From positions 1 to 28,660 of IMG/VR virus record IMGVR_UViG_3300030419_004818: a DNA stretch of 28,660 nt; one strand, written 5' to 3'. The translations under genes were made by a program, and so were the position numbers. This document shows positions 16,086 through 24,275 of the stretch, in pieces (the first letter of the stretch is position 1; each line of letters opens with the position of its first letter). The notes beneath the pieces were generated by a model. That model was not told the DNA's origin and ran no database searches. It saw only the letters and a list, made by a program, of their open reading frames with translations. The DNA is from a virus.

Positions 16086-16412
16086 CTATTTAAAAGGCCA
16101 CTTAAGTCCAGTTTCTTTCTCAAAATTTGCGACAGCATCTTTTAGTCGGTGTTTAGTTTGATGAGTCTTGGGGTCGTTTAGGCCATGCTTTGAAAATGCA
16201 TCAATAAAGCGCCTTTCTCTTTCTAGTGTTTTCGCGAAAGCCCGAATCTCAGAAGGGGTGCCCTTTACTGTGACAGGAATCTCAACACCTGAGAACATAT
16301 GACTTAAAATACCTTTAATTGCAGAACCAAAAGAAACTAACCAGCTTTCAGTAAGCAGATTTTGGCGATCAGCACTTAAATCAATTACAATAGCATTCTC
16401 GTTGTTGTCCAT
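16086..16412 (-). CDS. Conserved unknown protein before the tape measure
   Basis: 108 residues: MDNNENAIVIDLSADRQNLL, then TESWLVSFGSAIKGILSHMF, GTPSEIRAFAKTLERERRFI and a basic/helical C-terminus ending ETGLKWPFK. I do not recognise a named domain, but the pattern 'SADRQNLLTESWL...FAKTLERE+R++DA...GLNDPKT' is familiar from proteins next to T4-like tape measure genes. It starts after a GGAGG ribosome site nine bases upstream and a CTATTTATA element, so it opens the transcription unit that includes the tape measure and baseplate genes. A role in tail assembly is inferred from position only. Confidence 0.8.
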   Translation of the reverse strand: MDNNENAIVIDLSADRQNLLTESWLVSFGSAIKGILSHMFSGVEIPVTVKGTPSEIRAFAKTLERERRFIDAFSKHGLNDPKTHQTKHRLKDAVANFEKETGLKWPFK

Positions 16413-16428
16413 GGTTTAGACCTCCAAG

Positions 16429-16440
16429 TATAAATAGTTT
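16429..16440 (-). promoter_or_regulatory. CTATTTAT element before the 108-aa/tape measure unit
   Basis: Coding strand AAACTATTTATA, 16 bases before the ATG and directly before the GGAGG ribosome site. One of seven matching elements before structural genes; a candidate late promoter. A leader starting here would have almost no room before the ribosome site. Confidence 0.5.
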
Positions 16441-16488
16441 TTTATTAAATAATTATTAATCTTACAGACAGAACGCCTGTTTTTAGAG

Positions 16489-16695
16489 TTATTTTGATGA
16501 TTTACTTTTACGCATGGCTTTTTCTTGTTCTTCATTTTCTTTTTTGAACTGCTTATCAAGTCTATGTATAAACCACCTACGTAGGGAGATTGGTAAATTA
16601 TAAGCCTCGAAAAAGCTCCAATTGCCATGATACTTTAAAGTAAACAATTCTTCGTAAACAGCGGCGATGTAATCATCGCCGTGGCCAAAAAAAGT
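16489..16695 (-). CDS. Frameshift extension of the gp26-like gene (tail chaperone-like)
   Basis: In the frame one base downstream of the gp26-like frame, sequence is open from 16695 to the TAA at 16491-16489. It encodes GHGDDYIAAVYEELFTLKYH, then GNWSFFEAYNLPISLRRWFI, then HRLDKQFKKE and a basic tail (65 codons after the T-run). The aromatic 'FFEAYNLPISLRRWFIHRL' helix and charged tail look like real protein and resemble small T4-like tail assembly proteins. There is no ATG, GTG or TTG that could start it before the conserved part: the only codons between the in-frame TAG (16698-16696) and GHGDD are ACT TTT TTT. It overlaps the end of the gp26-like gene at a run of seven T. I infer it is made as a fusion by +1 (or -2) frameshifting, giving about 358 residues. 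A homopolymer sequencing error is the alternative. Confidence 0.65.
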   Translation of the reverse strand, partial: TFFGHGDDYIAAVYEELFTLKYHGNWSFFEAYNLPISLRRWFIHRLDKQFKKENEEQEKAMRKSKSSK

Positions 16696-17566
16696 CTACT
16701 GTGAAAGGAATGTCAATTACTTGCTCGTAACCGCAACCTTCACAATCATAGGGGTGCTTAAGTTCAATGTTTGGCATGATCTTAGCATATACAGTCCTCA
16801 GATGACGAGCATCCAGGGCCGGCATTATATCTATGAAGCTATTAATATCTTGTCTATCAGTATTACCATCAACTGAAACAATAAATGATTTAAACTGATC
16901 AGTCAAAGGAGAATCTGGAAGTTTGTGTGCTTGTTTTTTCTGAGACATCTTTAAAAGTCTCTTTTCGTCAGCACCCGTTAACAAACGAACTTCCACAGGC
17001 ATTCCAGTTTTTGGCAAAGTTAAAGAAAATACGCCACCGCCAACGGGGGTCACGCCTTGCACATTGTCGCCTCGGTTCATAACAACTGCGTCGTCTAAAT
17101 CAAAATTATGATCGTCAGTTGATCCACAAGATGGGCAAGTAATTTTTGTATTATACTCTTCGCCATACCCCGTCACCCGGGCTGCGACGATCAAAGCATT
17201 CTTATCACCTACAAGCAAAGAATCTAATTTAATACGCTTATCAACAATGACTCCTTGCAGCAGTCGGTCAACAGCCGTTCCTTTTTTAAGAAACGTTCGC
17301 GAATTAAGTATATCTTCGTCTTTAGCTGTCATGTGTCTAATTTCAATTTCATCTACCCCGCGTAAAGGGTGTCCCTCTGGGTAGTGTTCTCCCAACGAAG
17401 GAATGGTAACTATTTCAGTTGGCACAGCATAAGAAAGCGGACCAGTTGTAGCATCAACCGGGTCACTTTGAAAATTTGTATTTGAATTATCTACCATTGG
17501 AGGGACAACGGGTGGATCCGCGTTTGGGGTGAATGACCCAATGCGGTCAGCGTTGTTTCTTGACAT
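16673..17566 (-). CDS. 26: gp26-like T4_baseplate family protein (tail assembly)
   Basis: 297 residues. After a disordered Pro-rich start comes PSLGEHYPEGHPLRGVDEIE and IRHMTAKDEDILNSRTFLKK, then GTAVDRLLQGVIVDKRI and NALIVAARVTGYGEEY: the pattern of the T4_baseplate family (gp26 and relatives). A four-Cys zinc ribbon is visible, CPSCG near residue 140 and CEGCG near 282. T4 gp26 was classed as a baseplate hub component; its place just before the tape measure and the frameshifted extension suggest it is the T4-type counterpart of siphophage tail assembly chaperones. The zero-frame product ends DFFWPRR at a TGA six codons after the T-run begins. It lies 25 bases after the tail tube gene, with AGAGGA before its ATG. 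Confidence 0.85.
   Translation of the reverse strand: MSRNNADRIGSFTPNADPPVVPPMVDNSNTNFQSDPVDATTGPLSYAVPTEIVTIPSLGEHYPEGHPLRGVDEIEIRHMTAKDEDILNSRTFLKKGTAVDRLLQGVIVDKRIKLDSLLVGDKNALIVAARVTGYGEEYNTKITCPSCGSTDDHNFDLDDAVVMNRGDNVQGVTPVGGGVFSLTLPKTGMPVEVRLLTGADEKRLLKMSQKKQAHKLPDSPLTDQFKSFIVSVDGNTDRQDINSFIDIMPALDARHLRTVYAKIMPNIELKHPYDCEGCGYEQVIDIPFTVDFFWPRR
16685..16694 (-). promoter_or_regulatory. Candidate slippery site: seven-T run in the gp26-like gene
   Basis: Coding strand GAC TTT TTT TGG CCA: a run of seven T (16693-16687) just before the gp26-like stop. tRNA-Phe in TTT could slip +1 (TTT to TTT) and continue GGC CAC GGC GAT GAT in the extension frame; slipping -2 reaches the same frame. Six T instead of seven would fuse the two frames outright. 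Confidence 0.55.
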
Positions 17567-17591
17567 ATTTTATCCTCTATGTTGTTGATGA

Positions 17592-18107
17592 TTAAGCGAG
17601 TTCTGCCCAATCATATCGCAAGGTCATATCGATGTTAACAAGGTCATCAGACTCATAGTCCAGACCACCAAAGTCAATTGATTTAATCCAAGCATTTCGT
17701 AAAAACCATTTATCTTTCTCAGCGCCATCTTGACCAAACTGAGTAAGGGTCACCTGACCGAGGACCGTGCTTGCCGCTGCCTTACTAATAGTTTGCATCA
17801 CAGCGGATTCACTTTGGTCATACGGCATAGCGTATCCCATCAGATTCAATACAGCCATCAGGCCAGCGCTAGCATCAGGAGTTACTGGGTCTACCAAGGT
17901 TACCGAAATCTCTTCCCACTCAACCCTGCCGGGGAAATAAAAAGTATGATTTAAATACTTATGTGAAGACTCCGAAATTGAAAATTTAGGTTTATTAGCT
18001 GTTTTTACAATCCAGGTCGGCACCTGATTGTCAATCGTTGGAAACTGTAATGTCCAGCGAAACTGTCTTTTAGGTTCTACCTGCGCATCTGCCCATTTCA
18101 AGCCCAT
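17592..18107 (-). CDS. 19: Tail tube protein, gp19-like
   Basis: 171 residues, near the 163 of T4 gp19. Characteristic features are FRWTLQFP at the start, TWIVKTANKPKFSISESSHK, the strand FPGRVEWEEISVTLVDPVTP, and a C-terminus WIKSIDFGGLDYESDDLVNI ending in DMTLRYDW. These match the T4 gp19 tail tube family. Hexameric rings of this protein stack into the inner tube contracted through by the sheath. AAGGAG lies ten bases before the ATG. The gene is 64 bases downstream of the sheath gene; the gap carries a CTATTTAT element, so the tube probably has its own start signal besides read-through, which suits its high copy number. Confidence 0.95.
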   Translation of the reverse strand: MGLKWADAQVEPKRQFRWTLQFPTIDNQVPTWIVKTANKPKFSISESSHKYLNHTFYFPGRVEWEEISVTLVDPVTPDASAGLMAVLNLMGYAMPYDQSESAVMQTISKAAASTVLGQVTLTQFGQDGAEKDKWFLRNAWIKSIDFGGLDYESDDLVNIDMTLRYDWAELA

Positions 18108-18140
18108 TGTTATTTTTCTCCTTTGAATACTAACTTATAT

Positions 18141-18152
18141 AATAAATAGTTT
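18141..18152 (-). promoter_or_regulatory. CTATTTAT element before the tail tube gene
   Basis: Coding strand AAACTATTTATT, 33 bases before the tail tube ATG in the 64-base gap after the sheath gene. Same orientation and same A-rich 5' flank as the other copies. Confidence 0.55.
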
Positions 18153-18171
18153 TTTATTTAAATTTTTAATT

Positions 18172-21171
18172 TTAATCCTCGAAAGACGCGCCTTCGTTGG
18201 TGATCACAAAATCAATTGCAATAAACTCAATCGCCTTAGCAGGCTTCAAGAAGATTTTTGCATACATGATGTTTCTGTCAACCAAATCGGGAGTCGTCGT
18301 AGTTTCATCAAGGATCACGCGATAATCACTAAGACCAAATCGCGATTGGACCGTTGACAAGAACGGATTAACTCTACTCAAGAATCGGTTCCAAGTAGCT
18401 CCAACATTCTGGTCAAACAAGATCGTTGCAGCCATTCTAGAAACGCGCTTCTTAATAAAGTTCATCAAACGTCGGACATTAATTCTATCCAAGGCAGATG
18501 GCGTCACTTGCAGTGTCTTCTGTCCGAAAGCAACAATTCCTTCAGCTGGGAACGATGCAATTGGGTTAATATTTGCAAGATAAAGCTTATCTCTATCTCG
18601 CGTTGCCAAACGCTCTCTGACGGCTGTTACTGGAATTCCAGCGGCACCTGCAGTCAGGCCACCACGTGTAAACCCTGCAGGGGCAAACCACAACTCGTGG
18701 AAAGTCTCCGTAGACCCCATAACACCTAACATTGGAACCGATGGCGGTGCCCACAATGTATTACCATTGATAGTGTCACGTATCTGCACCCATGGGTAGT
18801 ACATGCATGCATAACTACTATCATAAGCGCGTGTAGTCATGGTGGACACAATGTCGGTCACACCAGTTGTGGAAACTTGGCCTCCAGCATATTCTGCAGG
18901 CGGCTTGTACCCGTCAGGTGGGTCTAGGATGGCCAACATATCGGCCCGGTCCTCACAAACTTTAATCATGTGTTGTTGTAAGTTCTGGTTTTTCAACCCG
19001 GGAATGGCCAAGAGATTGCCCTCAACGGCCTCTGGGTCTGCGACCGAATCAATTGCTCTTTTGTATGAATTAAACACATAGCTATCAGTCTCAGTAGACG
19101 TGCTGCCAAGCAACGTATCGTTATGTGCAAATGGATCCATTTTGGTCACATCCGCACCATCAAACCCACCGATCAGAGGAAGAGTAAACTTGTCAAACCC
19201 TTTGTCTAAAACATCTTCCCAAGAGCCGGAAACGGAAATATTGGGAGTAGTAGTAGATGTTGTACTAGCTTGTCCAACGCGGCTTCCGGCAATCCATTTG
19301 GCGTTGCGTTGCAATGCGTTAGTAGAAGTACCAGCTGCACCAGTTAAACACAAGTCATTCAATGAAAACACAAAAGAGTGCTCTAAATAACTTTGCCCGG
19401 TTCCACCAGCATCATACGAATCAAAGGTAGAAGCCTTCGGACGAACTAAATCTAAATATTGAGCCGATGAACGAGTTGAATTTTTAATATTAGTTTGAAT
19501 ACCAAAATATGCTTTTCTGGGGTCGGACATGTTGCCTTCAGTGCTAGTAGATCTAAGTCTCATCTCCGGAAAGAGAATATTCATATAAAAATCACTAATA
19601 TCGTCGTTTTGACTAGGGGCGATATCAATAAATGGGTTGCGTCCACCGAACATAGCCGTACCACCACTCATGATAGAGTCGGAAGTGGCCAATTCAACGT
19701 TACCAACGCCATTTTGATCAACGTCCGTAAATTTCCATTGGACAGTTTTAAATCGTGGTGGGCCATAAAACCCAAACGGAAGATATCGCTCATCCGTCTC
19801 ACCAACGTCAACCTGTGTGTTCATTTCCATACGAACATAACGTGACATATTCGGGTAATTGCCCTTCATACGATAACGTCGTTCCGTTGTATCCCAATCA
19901 AGTCTCATATCACCGACTTTTTTGGCTACATAGTCAGGCGAACCAGGATTCATTGTACAGTTACTAAACCGCTCAACAAACTGTACAGCATTATCAAGAT
20001 CTGCCCTCTTCCTAAGCACAATTGTGAAACTGCCATATGGGTTGTTTGGGTTTGTAGACTTTCTAATATCTTGAATAGAAATTTTTAAATTTTGTGATTC
20101 CCACTCGCCGCTATTCAAGGCCACAAACCTAAATAATTTTTGAACTCCTACTGGAGAATCGCCAGAGCCATCACTCCCAGTTGGATTGTAACTAGCAGCA
20201 TTTGTTGTGATATCCTGAGAGAAAACCCATGGACTCTTTGCAGGTTGCGCAGCCATCTTAAAATCATTCGCACGAACGGCGCTTCCGGAATAAAGAGGCA
20301 AAACACAGGCATAATAATCAACGTCAGTATCGCTGTATTCTTTCTTAGTCACAAAGAATTCATCGAGCCAATCTTCATAACTTTCACCAAGCCAATACTC
20401 TTGTGGGGCAGTCCGTGTGCCATTAATAGAATCTGTTAACGTAGGATTGGTATTAAAAACCTTCCTAATGAATTTGTTACTAGTGTCATCAAAATTGAAA
20501 TTTGTTGTCAATGCGATTGCACCGTCTTTATCTCGTACAACGGCCTTAAATTCATATGAAGTGTCACTTTGTGCTTTGACCAGTACGTTTGAGCCAGATG
20601 TGTCGGTTGTTCCTGCAGAATCAGCAGGATTGTCAACATCATAAATGGTACCACTTAATTCAATACTACCAGAATTAACATACCAAACAGCGGCTAATGT
20701 TCCACTAGCATATGTGGCGGCTGTTAAGTTAGCAGAAGAAGAGGGAACAATGAACATACCAAAAGCGCCACCATTAGAGCTTGCAGCTGCATTGGGTGCC
20801 GTATTCGTAGTTGTCCAGCCCGGTGTTCCATTACCGGCTTCACCATCTAAGTGTTTTTCGCCTAAAAGTCGGACAACAGTCACTGGACCGTTGTTTCTTA
20901 AATATGCATGTGCTGCATAGGCAGCATAAGTGGGAGAAGTATAATTGCCGTTTCGCCAGACGTCACCTCCGCGACCTCCTGGAATTGGATTCCCAAAGAT
21001 ATTAATAAACTCCGACATTGAATTCACTCGAGTAGGTCGCATACCAGGACCTCGCTCTGTACGACCAATAATTACTGGCCCTATCCTAGCTGACGTTGCC
21101 GGAACCTGTGAATTGTCAATTTCGTCAATAAAAATTCCCGGGGAAACAAATTTGAATTTTCTTTCTGACAT
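18172..21171 (-). CDS. 18: Tail sheath protein, gp18-like, oversized
   Basis: 999 residues against 659 in T4. The N-terminus KFVSPGIFIDEIDNSQVP followed by GPVIIGRTERGPGMRPTRVN is the typical sheath start (beta strand that links to a neighbouring subunit). The C-terminal 150 residues, from GIVAFGQKTLQVTPSALDRI through INVRRLMNFIKKRVSRMAAT to NEGASFED, form the conserved inner sheath domain, including the AKAIEFIAIDFVI strand. The central part, about residues 110-780, is a large Ser/Thr/Asn/Gly-rich insertion region likely to form extra surface domains. AAGGAG lies ten bases before the ATG. The sheath contracts to drive the tube through the host envelope. Confidence 0.95.
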   Translation of the reverse strand: MSERKFKFVSPGIFIDEIDNSQVPATSARIGPVIIGRTERGPGMRPTRVNSMSEFINIFGNPIPGGRGGDVWRNGNYTSPTYAAYAAHAYLRNNGPVTVVRLLGEKHLDGEAGNGTPGWTTTNTAPNAAASSNGGAFGMFIVPSSSANLTAATYASGTLAAVWYVNSGSIELSGTIYDVDNPADSAGTTDTSGSNVLVKAQSDTSYEFKAVVRDKDGAIALTTNFNFDDTSNKFIRKVFNTNPTLTDSINGTRTAPQEYWLGESYEDWLDEFFVTKKEYSDTDVDYYACVLPLYSGSAVRANDFKMAAQPAKSPWVFSQDITTNAASYNPTGSDGSGDSPVGVQKLFRFVALNSGEWESQNLKISIQDIRKSTNPNNPYGSFTIVLRKRADLDNAVQFVERFSNCTMNPGSPDYVAKKVGDMRLDWDTTERRYRMKGNYPNMSRYVRMEMNTQVDVGETDERYLPFGFYGPPRFKTVQWKFTDVDQNGVGNVELATSDSIMSGGTAMFGGRNPFIDIAPSQNDDISDFYMNILFPEMRLRSTSTEGNMSDPRKAYFGIQTNIKNSTRSSAQYLDLVRPKASTFDSYDAGGTGQSYLEHSFVFSLNDLCLTGAAGTSTNALQRNAKWIAGSRVGQASTTSTTTPNISVSGSWEDVLDKGFDKFTLPLIGGFDGADVTKMDPFAHNDTLLGSTSTETDSYVFNSYKRAIDSVADPEAVEGNLLAIPGLKNQNLQQHMIKVCEDRADMLAILDPPDGYKPPAEYAGGQVSTTGVTDIVSTMTTRAYDSSYACMYYPWVQIRDTINGNTLWAPPSVPMLGVMGSTETFHELWFAPAGFTRGGLTAGAAGIPVTAVRERLATRDRDKLYLANINPIASFPAEGIVAFGQKTLQVTPSALDRINVRRLMNFIKKRVSRMAATILFDQNVGATWNRFLSRVNPFLSTVQSRFGLSDYRVILDETTTTPDLVDRNIMYAKIFLKPAKAIEFIAIDFVITNEGASFED

Positions 21172-21216
21172 TTTAAAACTTCTCCTTTTAAGCGATTAAT
21201 AATGAAATATTTCTTA

Positions 21217-21228
21217 AATAAATAGTAG
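21217..21228 (-). promoter_or_regulatory. CTATTTAT element before the tail sheath gene
   Basis: Coding strand CTACTATTTATT, 45 bases before the sheath ATG. It keeps the ACTATTTAT core but has CTA, not AAA, at the 5' end. Confidence 0.5.
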
Positions 21229-21258
21229 CTCAGAGTACCAAAACCCAAATTGATTTTT

Positions 21259-22227
21259 TCAAGAAGTAGTTTTAGCTCCGGTGCTTCCACCTCGTTCTAC
21301 ATATTCTCTTTTTTCGTCTTTTTTGTTCGTAGGGATCTTAGCATCCCATACTATATTCTCCCTGCCAATCTTGACTTCAACAGCGTTTTCTCGAACTTCC
21401 ACTTGAGGGTATTCTTGGTTGTCATCTCCGTTGACGTAGCCTAGCACCTTAATGTCAAATTTGGTCTGGTAGATTCTCTCCTCTGTGCCCATGTCTGTTA
21501 CGTTGTTATCCTGAGAGAAGTCTTCTTGAATGAAGGCTTCGTATCTGTGGCCGTTATTTTCTATCATAAAATAATTAATCCCACCAGTTCTTGTAAAAAA
21601 CGGAGAAACTATTTCATTCATTTGAGTCTGATACTGTGACTTAACATTGATAGTATATGTAATGTCCAAATGAACAGGAAATGGGATACTATAAATCTTA
21701 TAAACTGTCTTATTGGCTTTCTTTCTCTTTGGTACCACAAAGTCAATCAATCCCTTTTCTCTTTCATGGGGTTGTGGAAAATTTTCATAAGTTGAACTTC
21801 TTTTCATGTCCATGTTAACAAAATTTTGCGTTTTGTCGTGATTGATTACTCTTGCAATTTCAAGGCGTCTGCCCCAAGCTGGTGGGAATGGATTGCCATG
21901 AAAAATGCCCTTAGCTTGCGCGGACATACCCTTGACAACTGCTGTTCTCTCCAGAGTAATAATTGGCAAGATTAAAGCCCCCGAAGAATCGCGCAATTCC
22001 TTGTTATTTTTAACCTGATAAGCTCTCTCTGCTGAAGTCCAGACCACTGGCACCTTATATCGGTCTTTGTTGGTCGTATCACAAAAAATATTCTGTTCCT
22101 TTAGCCATTGAGTCATGGCAAAGTCAATATTTTCAATATTAGAGACCTCAAATGGTATTCTACGGGCATTTGTTGGAGATTCTCTAAAATTATTAATATC
22201 CAGAGGTTCTGGTGGTCTATAAGCCAT
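21259..22227 (-). CDS. Tail completion / sheath stabiliser-like protein
   Basis: 322 residues. It contains YKVPVVWTSAERAYQVKNNK followed by SGALILPIITLERTAVVKG, then a helical/beta middle and TEERIYQTKFDIKVLGYVNG near the C-terminus, ending in a charged tail. The 'R-Y-K-V-P-V-x-W-x-x-x-E-x-A' and 'L-P-I-I-T-L-E-R' strands are typical of a T4-like neck/tail protein family that I place with gp15/gp3-type completion proteins, from fold pattern and position. It would cap the tail and join it to the neck. Its start overlaps the end of the upstream gp14-like gene by 11 bases, showing translational coupling. The specific T4 counterpart is uncertain. Confidence 0.7.
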   Translation of the reverse strand: MAYRPPEPLDINNFRESPTNARRIPFEVSNIENIDFAMTQWLKEQNIFCDTTNKDRYKVPVVWTSAERAYQVKNNKELRDSSGALILPIITLERTAVVKGMSAQAKGIFHGNPFPPAWGRRLEIARVINHDKTQNFVNMDMKRSSTYENFPQPHEREKGLIDFVVPKRKKANKTVYKIYSIPFPVHLDITYTINVKSQYQTQMNEIVSPFFTRTGGINYFMIENNGHRYEAFIQEDFSQDNNVTDMGTEERIYQTKFDIKVLGYVNGDDNQEYPQVEVRENAVEVKIGRENIVWDAKIPTNKKDEKREYVERGGSTGAKTTS

Positions 22228-22705
22228 TGAATAAACTCTCCCTTGCCTTTATACATTCGGCTGAAATTTCAATTTTATGGTCAGCTTGGCCAAATATTTC
22301 TTTAGGCTCGTTTAAGGTTGTAATTTCAAAGTAGTCATTGCCATATAAAATAAAATCACCCTCGCGAACAAACAAATCCTGATCCTCTGTTAATCGTCGT
22401 TTGTGAAAATGGACAGTTACAGAGGATCTCCTATCAATTCCATAGTTCGTAGCGGTTGTTTCATGCCCTTTCCAATCAACAATTGCATAAACGCGCACAG
22501 GAGGTAGAAAAGTCTTCTTAATGGCTTCTCCATATAAAGAGTGAAATTGTGTATGTTCTAAGCTGATAGCATAATACAAGACTTGTTGGCCAATTACTCT
22601 CTCAATGAGTTCATCATTGACTTGTTTAATGAGGTCTCGCTCTTTTTTACCAACAAAAAGAGGGGGAGGAGGCTGGCTAGGTTGTGACCACTTGTTATCT
22701 GCCAT
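22217..22705 (-). CDS. Head closure/neck protein, gp14-like
   Basis: 162 residues. After a Pro-rich start (QPSQPPPPLF) come ERVIGQQVLYYAISLEHTQF, HSLYGEAIKKTFLPPVRVYA, RRSSVTVHFHKRRL, LFVREGDFILYGNDYFEITT and EPKEIFGQADHKIEI. The 'YGEA-x-K-x-F-x-P-P-V-R-V-Y' and 'VREGDF-x-x-Y-G' motifs mark a neck family found next to gp13-like proteins in T4-like phages, here read as gp14 or the head-closure ring. The gene starts five bases after the gp13-like stop and overlaps the next gene, so the three neck/tail-completion genes are coupled. It is shorter than T4 gp14 (256). Confidence 0.7.
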   Translation of the reverse strand: MADNKWSQPSQPPPPLFVGKKERDLIKQVNDELIERVIGQQVLYYAISLEHTQFHSLYGEAIKKTFLPPVRVYAIVDWKGHETTATNYGIDRRSSVTVHFHKRRLTEDQDLFVREGDFILYGNDYFEITTLNEPKEIFGQADHKIEISAECIKARESLFNGL

Positions 22706-22710
22706 TTACT

Positions 22711-24006
22711 TTACCCCACATAAATCCCAGTCGGTACATTTTGTACAACTTTATTGGTATTTTCCACTATTGCAGAATTTGTTTCTGCAAGTTTAGCATA
22801 TGTTATCTCTTCTAATGTTGTTTTCAACTCTTCTCGAAGCTTTTCTTGCTCTTCTTTGCCTTGCGTCACTAGAGCATCGCCGTTTAATTGTAGCGATTCG
22901 TTTGGTATAGGTATACTACTAAACTTACTTCTGACTAAACCTAACATTTCTTTTGCCAAGGCCAAAGCAAATCTCCTGATCCACTGTTTACCTATACTGT
23001 TAATCTTTAAATACGGAATATTTTCAAAAGGCAGAGTATTGGCGTTGTTAATGCCCTGTGTGCCTACTTGTTTATTTGCATCATCATCCCAAGCATTTTC
23101 TTGGACTGTGAATTTAACCCACATTTTATCTGGAGACCATGAACCTCTAGGTATTGGGAATATTCTCAAATTATTATTTTTAAGCTCATAGGACCAATGC
23201 GAAATTCTAGTATAAATTGAATCTTCATAGGCCATGGCCTGAGACTTATTCTGCCATGCAGGAACTAGTTGGAAAGTAGAATCGTCGGCAAATTGACCGT
23301 AAGTGGACAAGTTACCAACCACATTTAAACCACCATAATACCCATAAAACCGCCACATTGCATGAGGTGTTTTATAATAAACTTGTTTAATGTATACTTT
23401 TTTATCTCCAACTTTATTATAATAATCCAAATCGCTATCATTGTCAGAGCCATTTTTAATAATTGATTGTAAATCGTAGTCCTGCACACTGGAAGTTATA
23501 GCGAATGAAGCTGAGTACTCAGTACTTAAACCTCCAACACCGGCTTCTTTTGACATTCCCTCTGACACTCTCCTAGCATACTCAAATTGAAATTTAGGGT
23601 ACCTCAACGCCACGTTGGAGCCCGATAAAGCATGCCCTGAGACTAACATACCATCCTCATCAAAAGATCCCGTTGCATTCCCCAATACATCGCCTAAAAC
23701 ATTTTTTGCTTGATGTAGGTTAAGGATATAAGAGTATTCTAAACAAGATTCTTCATAAGCGGCATACACTTGGTATTGAGTGAGTTCAATATCTAATACA
23801 TCTCCACCTAATTTTTTATATGTGTAAGCAACCTGATCTACGGCACCAGAAACAAAAGCCTTAAAAGCCGCCGTTGTTGGTGCTGTCTCGGTGTATATGC
23901 CAAAAGGTAAGGGGTTACTGGAAGAATCAACACTGCTGTGTGTTCCAGTAACTGGTAAGACAATAGCACTGGTGGTGCTTGAAGGTGTAAGAGTGGGTTT
24001 TGCCAT
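22711..24006 (-). CDS. 13: Neck protein, gp13-like head-tail adaptor
   Basis: 431 residues against 309 in T4 gp13. The N-terminal 45 residues are Ser/Thr/Pro-rich and look flexible. The middle has KKVYIKQVYYKTPHAMWRFY and ISHWSYELKNNNLRIFPIPR. The C-terminus has the gp13 pattern: KQWIRRFALALAKEMLGLVR, SKFSSIPIPNESLQLNGDAL, then a long amphipathic helix (EEQEKLREELKTTLEEITYA). gp13 binds the portal vertex to finish DNA-filled heads and receive the tail. It begins 18 bases after a CTATTTATA element, with GAGGAG before the ATG. It heads the unit with the gp14-like and completion genes. Confidence 0.8.
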   Translation of the reverse strand: MAKPTLTPSSTTSAIVLPVTGTHSSVDSSSNPLPFGIYTETAPTTAAFKAFVSGAVDQVAYTYKKLGGDVLDIELTQYQVYAAYEESCLEYSYILNLHQAKNVLGDVLGNATGSFDEDGMLVSGHALSGSNVALRYPKFQFEYARRVSEGMSKEAGVGGLSTEYSASFAITSSVQDYDLQSIIKNGSDNDSDLDYYNKVGDKKVYIKQVYYKTPHAMWRFYGYYGGLNVVGNLSTYGQFADDSTFQLVPAWQNKSQAMAYEDSIYTRISHWSYELKNNNLRIFPIPRGSWSPDKMWVKFTVQENAWDDDANKQVGTQGINNANTLPFENIPYLKINSIGKQWIRRFALALAKEMLGLVRSKFSSIPIPNESLQLNGDALVTQGKEEQEKLREELKTTLEEITYAKLAETNSAIVENTNKVVQNVPTGIYVG

Positions 24007-24024
24007 TCATTTAAGTCTCCTCGA

Positions 24025-24036
24025 TATAAATAGTTT
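24025..24036 (-). promoter_or_regulatory. CTATTTAT element before the neck gene unit
   Basis: Coding strand AAACTATTTATA, 18 bases before the gp13-like ATG. Flanking CCTCCGA and TCGAGG can pair (one bulged C) around it, and the right arm overlaps the GAGGAG ribosome site. Confidence 0.5.
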
Positions 24037-24051
24037 CTCGGAGGCTTAAAA

Positions 24052-24246
24052 TTACTCGGCTGATTCGTTTACATCTTCATTTGTCATATTTGTATTATCT
24101 GTTTGATCAGCAGTCTGTTGCGTGTTAGCTGTAAAGACCCCTACAGCCTCTGCGACGATGGCAGCCTCTTGAAGTGAAAATGCCCCTTTGCCTTGTGCAA
24201 CTTGCGCTGCAGAAACCAGGGTTTGAAGTGCTTGAGTGGTATCCAT
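24052..24246 (-). CDS. Small unknown protein in the head region
   Basis: 64 residues: MDTTQALQTLVSAAQVAQGK, then GAFSLQEAAIVAEAVGVFTA and an acidic, Asn/Thr-rich end (TADQTDNTNMTNEDVNESAE). It is preceded by a perfect AGGAGG six bases before the ATG and by a CTATTTAT element, so it is very likely translated. The first 40 residues look like two amphipathic helices and the tail is disordered. No family recognised; a minor head or neck accessory protein is possible from position. Confidence 0.7.
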   Translation of the reverse strand: MDTTQALQTLVSAAQVAQGKGAFSLQEAAIVAEAVGVFTANTQQTADQTDNTNMTNEDVNESAE

Positions 24247-24275
24247 ATTTCCTCCTAATGGTTGTTGAAACTCTA

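Noticed and set aside
16445-16488. A hairpin ACAGGC/GTCTGT after the frameshift extension as a terminator.
   Set aside because: The 6-bp stem is not followed by a T-run on the coding strand but by A/T mixed sequence, so termination is not supported.
16416-16628. A 70-codon minus-strand frame (MAIGAFSRLIIYQSPYVGG) after the gp26-like gene.
   Set aside because: It overlaps the frameshift extension in another frame, has no good ribosome site, runs through the intergenic late element and has unprotein-like composition at its end. The extension frame is the one with conserved-looking protein.
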